NCBI GenBank assembly: GCA_021818045.1
Contig: JAKAFF010000099.1
Span: 1-6,005, forward strand
Source: a bacterium
GTDB lineage: Bacteria > Chlamydiota > Chlamydiia > Chlamydiales > SM23-39
Direction: 5' to 3'
Length of the DNA stretch: 6,005 bases
Both the position numbers and the translations under genes were made by a program. Within the stretch, counting starts at the first letter, position 1. Every line of letters begins with the position of its first letter. Below the pieces are notes generated by a model. It saw nothing but the letters and a program-made list of their open reading frames with translations, made no database searches and was not told where the DNA came from. Below, one piece after another: positions 4,703-6,005 of the stretch.

Positions 4703-5962
4703 AGTCGGTTTGCGCTTTGCGTGGGGATGATTGGTAATTTTTTAGAGCACTACGATTCTGTCTTGTTTGCATTACTGGCTCCTTTTTTAGCACCCTTGTT
4801 TTTTCATGAAAAAGATCCCATAACAGCGCTTCTTTTTACCTATGCCATGTTGCCTTTAGGCGTGCTTGCAAAGCCTTTGGGAGCTCTATATTTTGGTTGG
4901 ATGGGGGATTGCATTGGGCGCCAAAAAGCCTTTAGCGTTTCTTTGGTGGGGATGGCTCTTGCGACCATGGCGCTTGGATGTTTACCTTTATCTCGGGAAG
5001 TGGGCGTTTTAGCGCCACTGTTGCTTGCACTTGTGCGATTATTGCAGAGTTTTTTTTCAGCTGGAGAAACTCCGAACGGGGCGCTTTATATTTTAGAGGC
5101 TGGAGGATCTAAGCACTTCTCTTTATTAAGTGGGTTATTTGATGCTTCTTCGGTTGCTGGAGCTCTTTTTGCATCTGCATTAGTGGCTCTTGGTAGTTCT
5201 TTGGGGTGGATTGAACGGGGATGGCGCTATTTTTTTATAGCAGGTAGCATCAGTGCTTTTTTTGGGGTGGCGGCGCGGGTGGCGCTGAGAGAGGGGGGAG
5301 CGCTTGCCATTGGGGCGTGTCGAAAATTTGAAATTCGTAGATTTTGGCTGAGTTTTTGTGAGCATCGAAGGGCATTTTTGGCTCTTTTTCTTGCAGCGGG
5401 CTTAAGTCACACTGTCTACTCGTTTACATTTACCCTAATGAATGGATATATTCCTCTGATCACCTCCATTTCGAAAACGCAGTTGATGCAGATGAATACG
5501 GCTTTGCTTGTTGCGGATTTTATATTACTTCCTGTGTTTGGATACTTGGCTCAAAAGGTGGGTAAAGAGCGGGTCATGCTGTTTGCAAGCGCAGCGCTGA
5601 TTTTAGGTGCGTGGCCTGTATTTGGATTGTTGGGCGTTCATGCGACATTAATGGATGTGGCTATTGTTCGGCTGTTTTTGATGACAGCGGGCATTGCGTT
5701 CGCAGCGCCGTATTACGCATGGGCGGTTGAACAGGTTCCTAGTTTGTCGCGAGGAGCGATCTTTTCCTTTGCTTATACTCTGGGAGCGCAAGTGTTGGGC
5801 AGCCCAGCAGCCGCTATTTCGATTTGGATATACCAACAAACAAAATGGACTGCAGCTCCCATGCTATATTTGATGCCGGTGGCGTTGGGAGCTTGGATTG
5901 TCATAGCAAGGAAGTCTGTTTTTATACCGAAGCCGGTTCATCTGAAAAGTACTCAAGAGTGA
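4697..5962 (+). CDS. MFS transporter of the metabolite:H+ symporter (ProP-like) family
   Basis: This is a 421-aa inner-membrane carrier of the major facilitator superfamily with about 12 hydrophobic helices. It opens with RFALCVGMIGNFLEHYDSVL (4-23), the usual start of metabolite:H+ symporters such as ProP, KgtP and ShiA. The MFS motif A loop between helices 2 and 3 is GWMGDCIGRQKAF (67-79) with D71, G74 and R75 conserved. RLLQSFFSAGETPNGALYILE (114-134) and the following GWRYFFIAG (175-183) are also family hallmarks. The likely job is proton-coupled uptake of an organic acid, amino acid or osmolyte; which one cannot be told. The frame is open from 4616, but the extra 27 residues are unlike the family and overlap the candidate promoters, so I start at 4697. 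Only a weak TGAGC, 8 nt upstream, serves as ribosome binding site. The gene is complete at 421 aa, slightly short for the family, and diverges from the EamA gene. Confidence 0.92.
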   Translation: MKSRFALCVGMIGNFLEHYDSVLFALLAPFLAPLFFHEKDPITALLFTYAMLPLGVLAKPLGALYFGWMGDCIGRQKAFSVSLVGMALATMALGCLPLSREVGVLAPLLLALVRLLQSFFSAGETPNGALYILEAGGSKHFSLLSGLFDASSVAGALFASALVALGSSLGWIERGWRYFFIAGSISAFFGVAARVALREGGALAIGACRKFEIRRFWLSFCEHRRAFLALFLAAGLSHTVYSFTFTLMNGYIPLITSISKTQLMQMNTALLVADFILLPVFGYLAQKVGKERVMLFASAALILGAWPVFGLLGVHATLMDVAIVRLFLMTAGIAFAAPYYAWAVEQVPSLSRGAIFSFAYTLGAQVLGSPAAAISIWIYQQTKWTAAPMLYLMPVALGAWIVIARKSVFIPKPVHLKSTQE

Positions 5963-6005
5963 TCTGACAAGCAGAACATGTTGTCTGACGGTGTGCTGTT
6001 TTCAC

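Noticed and set aside
5963..6005. Terminator or repeat after the MFS gene
   Set aside because: TCTGAC occurs twice 21 bp apart (5963 and 5984) and GACAA/TTGTC can pair with a 10-nt loop, but the arms are short, no T-run follows directly, and the window ends before the region can be judged.
1..6005. CRISPR array, insertion sequence, tRNA, rRNA, toxin-antitoxin pair or defence system
   Set aside because: No regularly spaced repeats, transposase motifs, terminal inverted repeats, tRNA-like cloverleaf or small gene pair were seen; the genes are mostly housekeeping and transport.

Overview
The window looks like chromosomal sequence from a member of the phylum Chlamydiae, more probably an environmental 'chlamydia-like' endosymbiont than a classical Chlamydia. 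Three things suggest this. First, xseB and xseA lie beside a divergent tpiA, a neighbourhood I recall from Chlamydia trachomatis (tpiS, xseA, xseB, dxs in consecutive loci). Second, two transporter genes are of kinds that obligate intracellular bacteria use to import host metabolites. Third, the genes are tightly packed with almost no spacers. The taxonomic call is inference from gene order and protein style. No rRNA or marker-gene comparison was possible.

Layout. Positions 1-1259 (minus strand) hold the first codons of xseB and the complete xseA, overlapping by 26 bp. These encode the two subunits of exonuclease VII. A 98-bp divergent spacer (1260-1357) leads into a plus-strand operon, tpiA-secG-def (1358-2996). 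Its three genes are joined by two 4-bp ATGA stop/start overlaps. They encode triosephosphate isomerase, a SecYEG translocon subunit and peptide deformylase. A 71-bp spacer follows, with a clear extended -10 promoter and a Shine-Dalgarno sequence that can fold into a small hairpin. It serves a 203-aa Gly/Ala/Val-rich protein of unknown function (3068-3679). That gene converges on a 10-helix EamA/DMT permease (3676-4578, minus) and the two stop codons share the palindrome TTAA. A divergent 118-bp spacer then leads to a complete MFS transporter of the metabolite:H+ symporter type (4697-5962). The last 43 bp hold no gene.

How the genes work together. Most of the window is housekeeping: DNA repair nuclease, glycolysis, protein export and removal of the N-formyl group from new proteins. 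The two transporters probably take up host small molecules; their substrates cannot be read from sequence. I see no mobile element, CRISPR array, tRNA, rRNA or phage gene, and nothing that amounts to a new multi-gene system. The most novel item is the unrecognised 203-aa protein with its own promoter and possible leader hairpin. Smaller points worth checking are the lysine-rich tail of TpiA with a slippery A7 run inside it, the altered motif I of the deformylase, and a possible leaderless start for the EamA gene.
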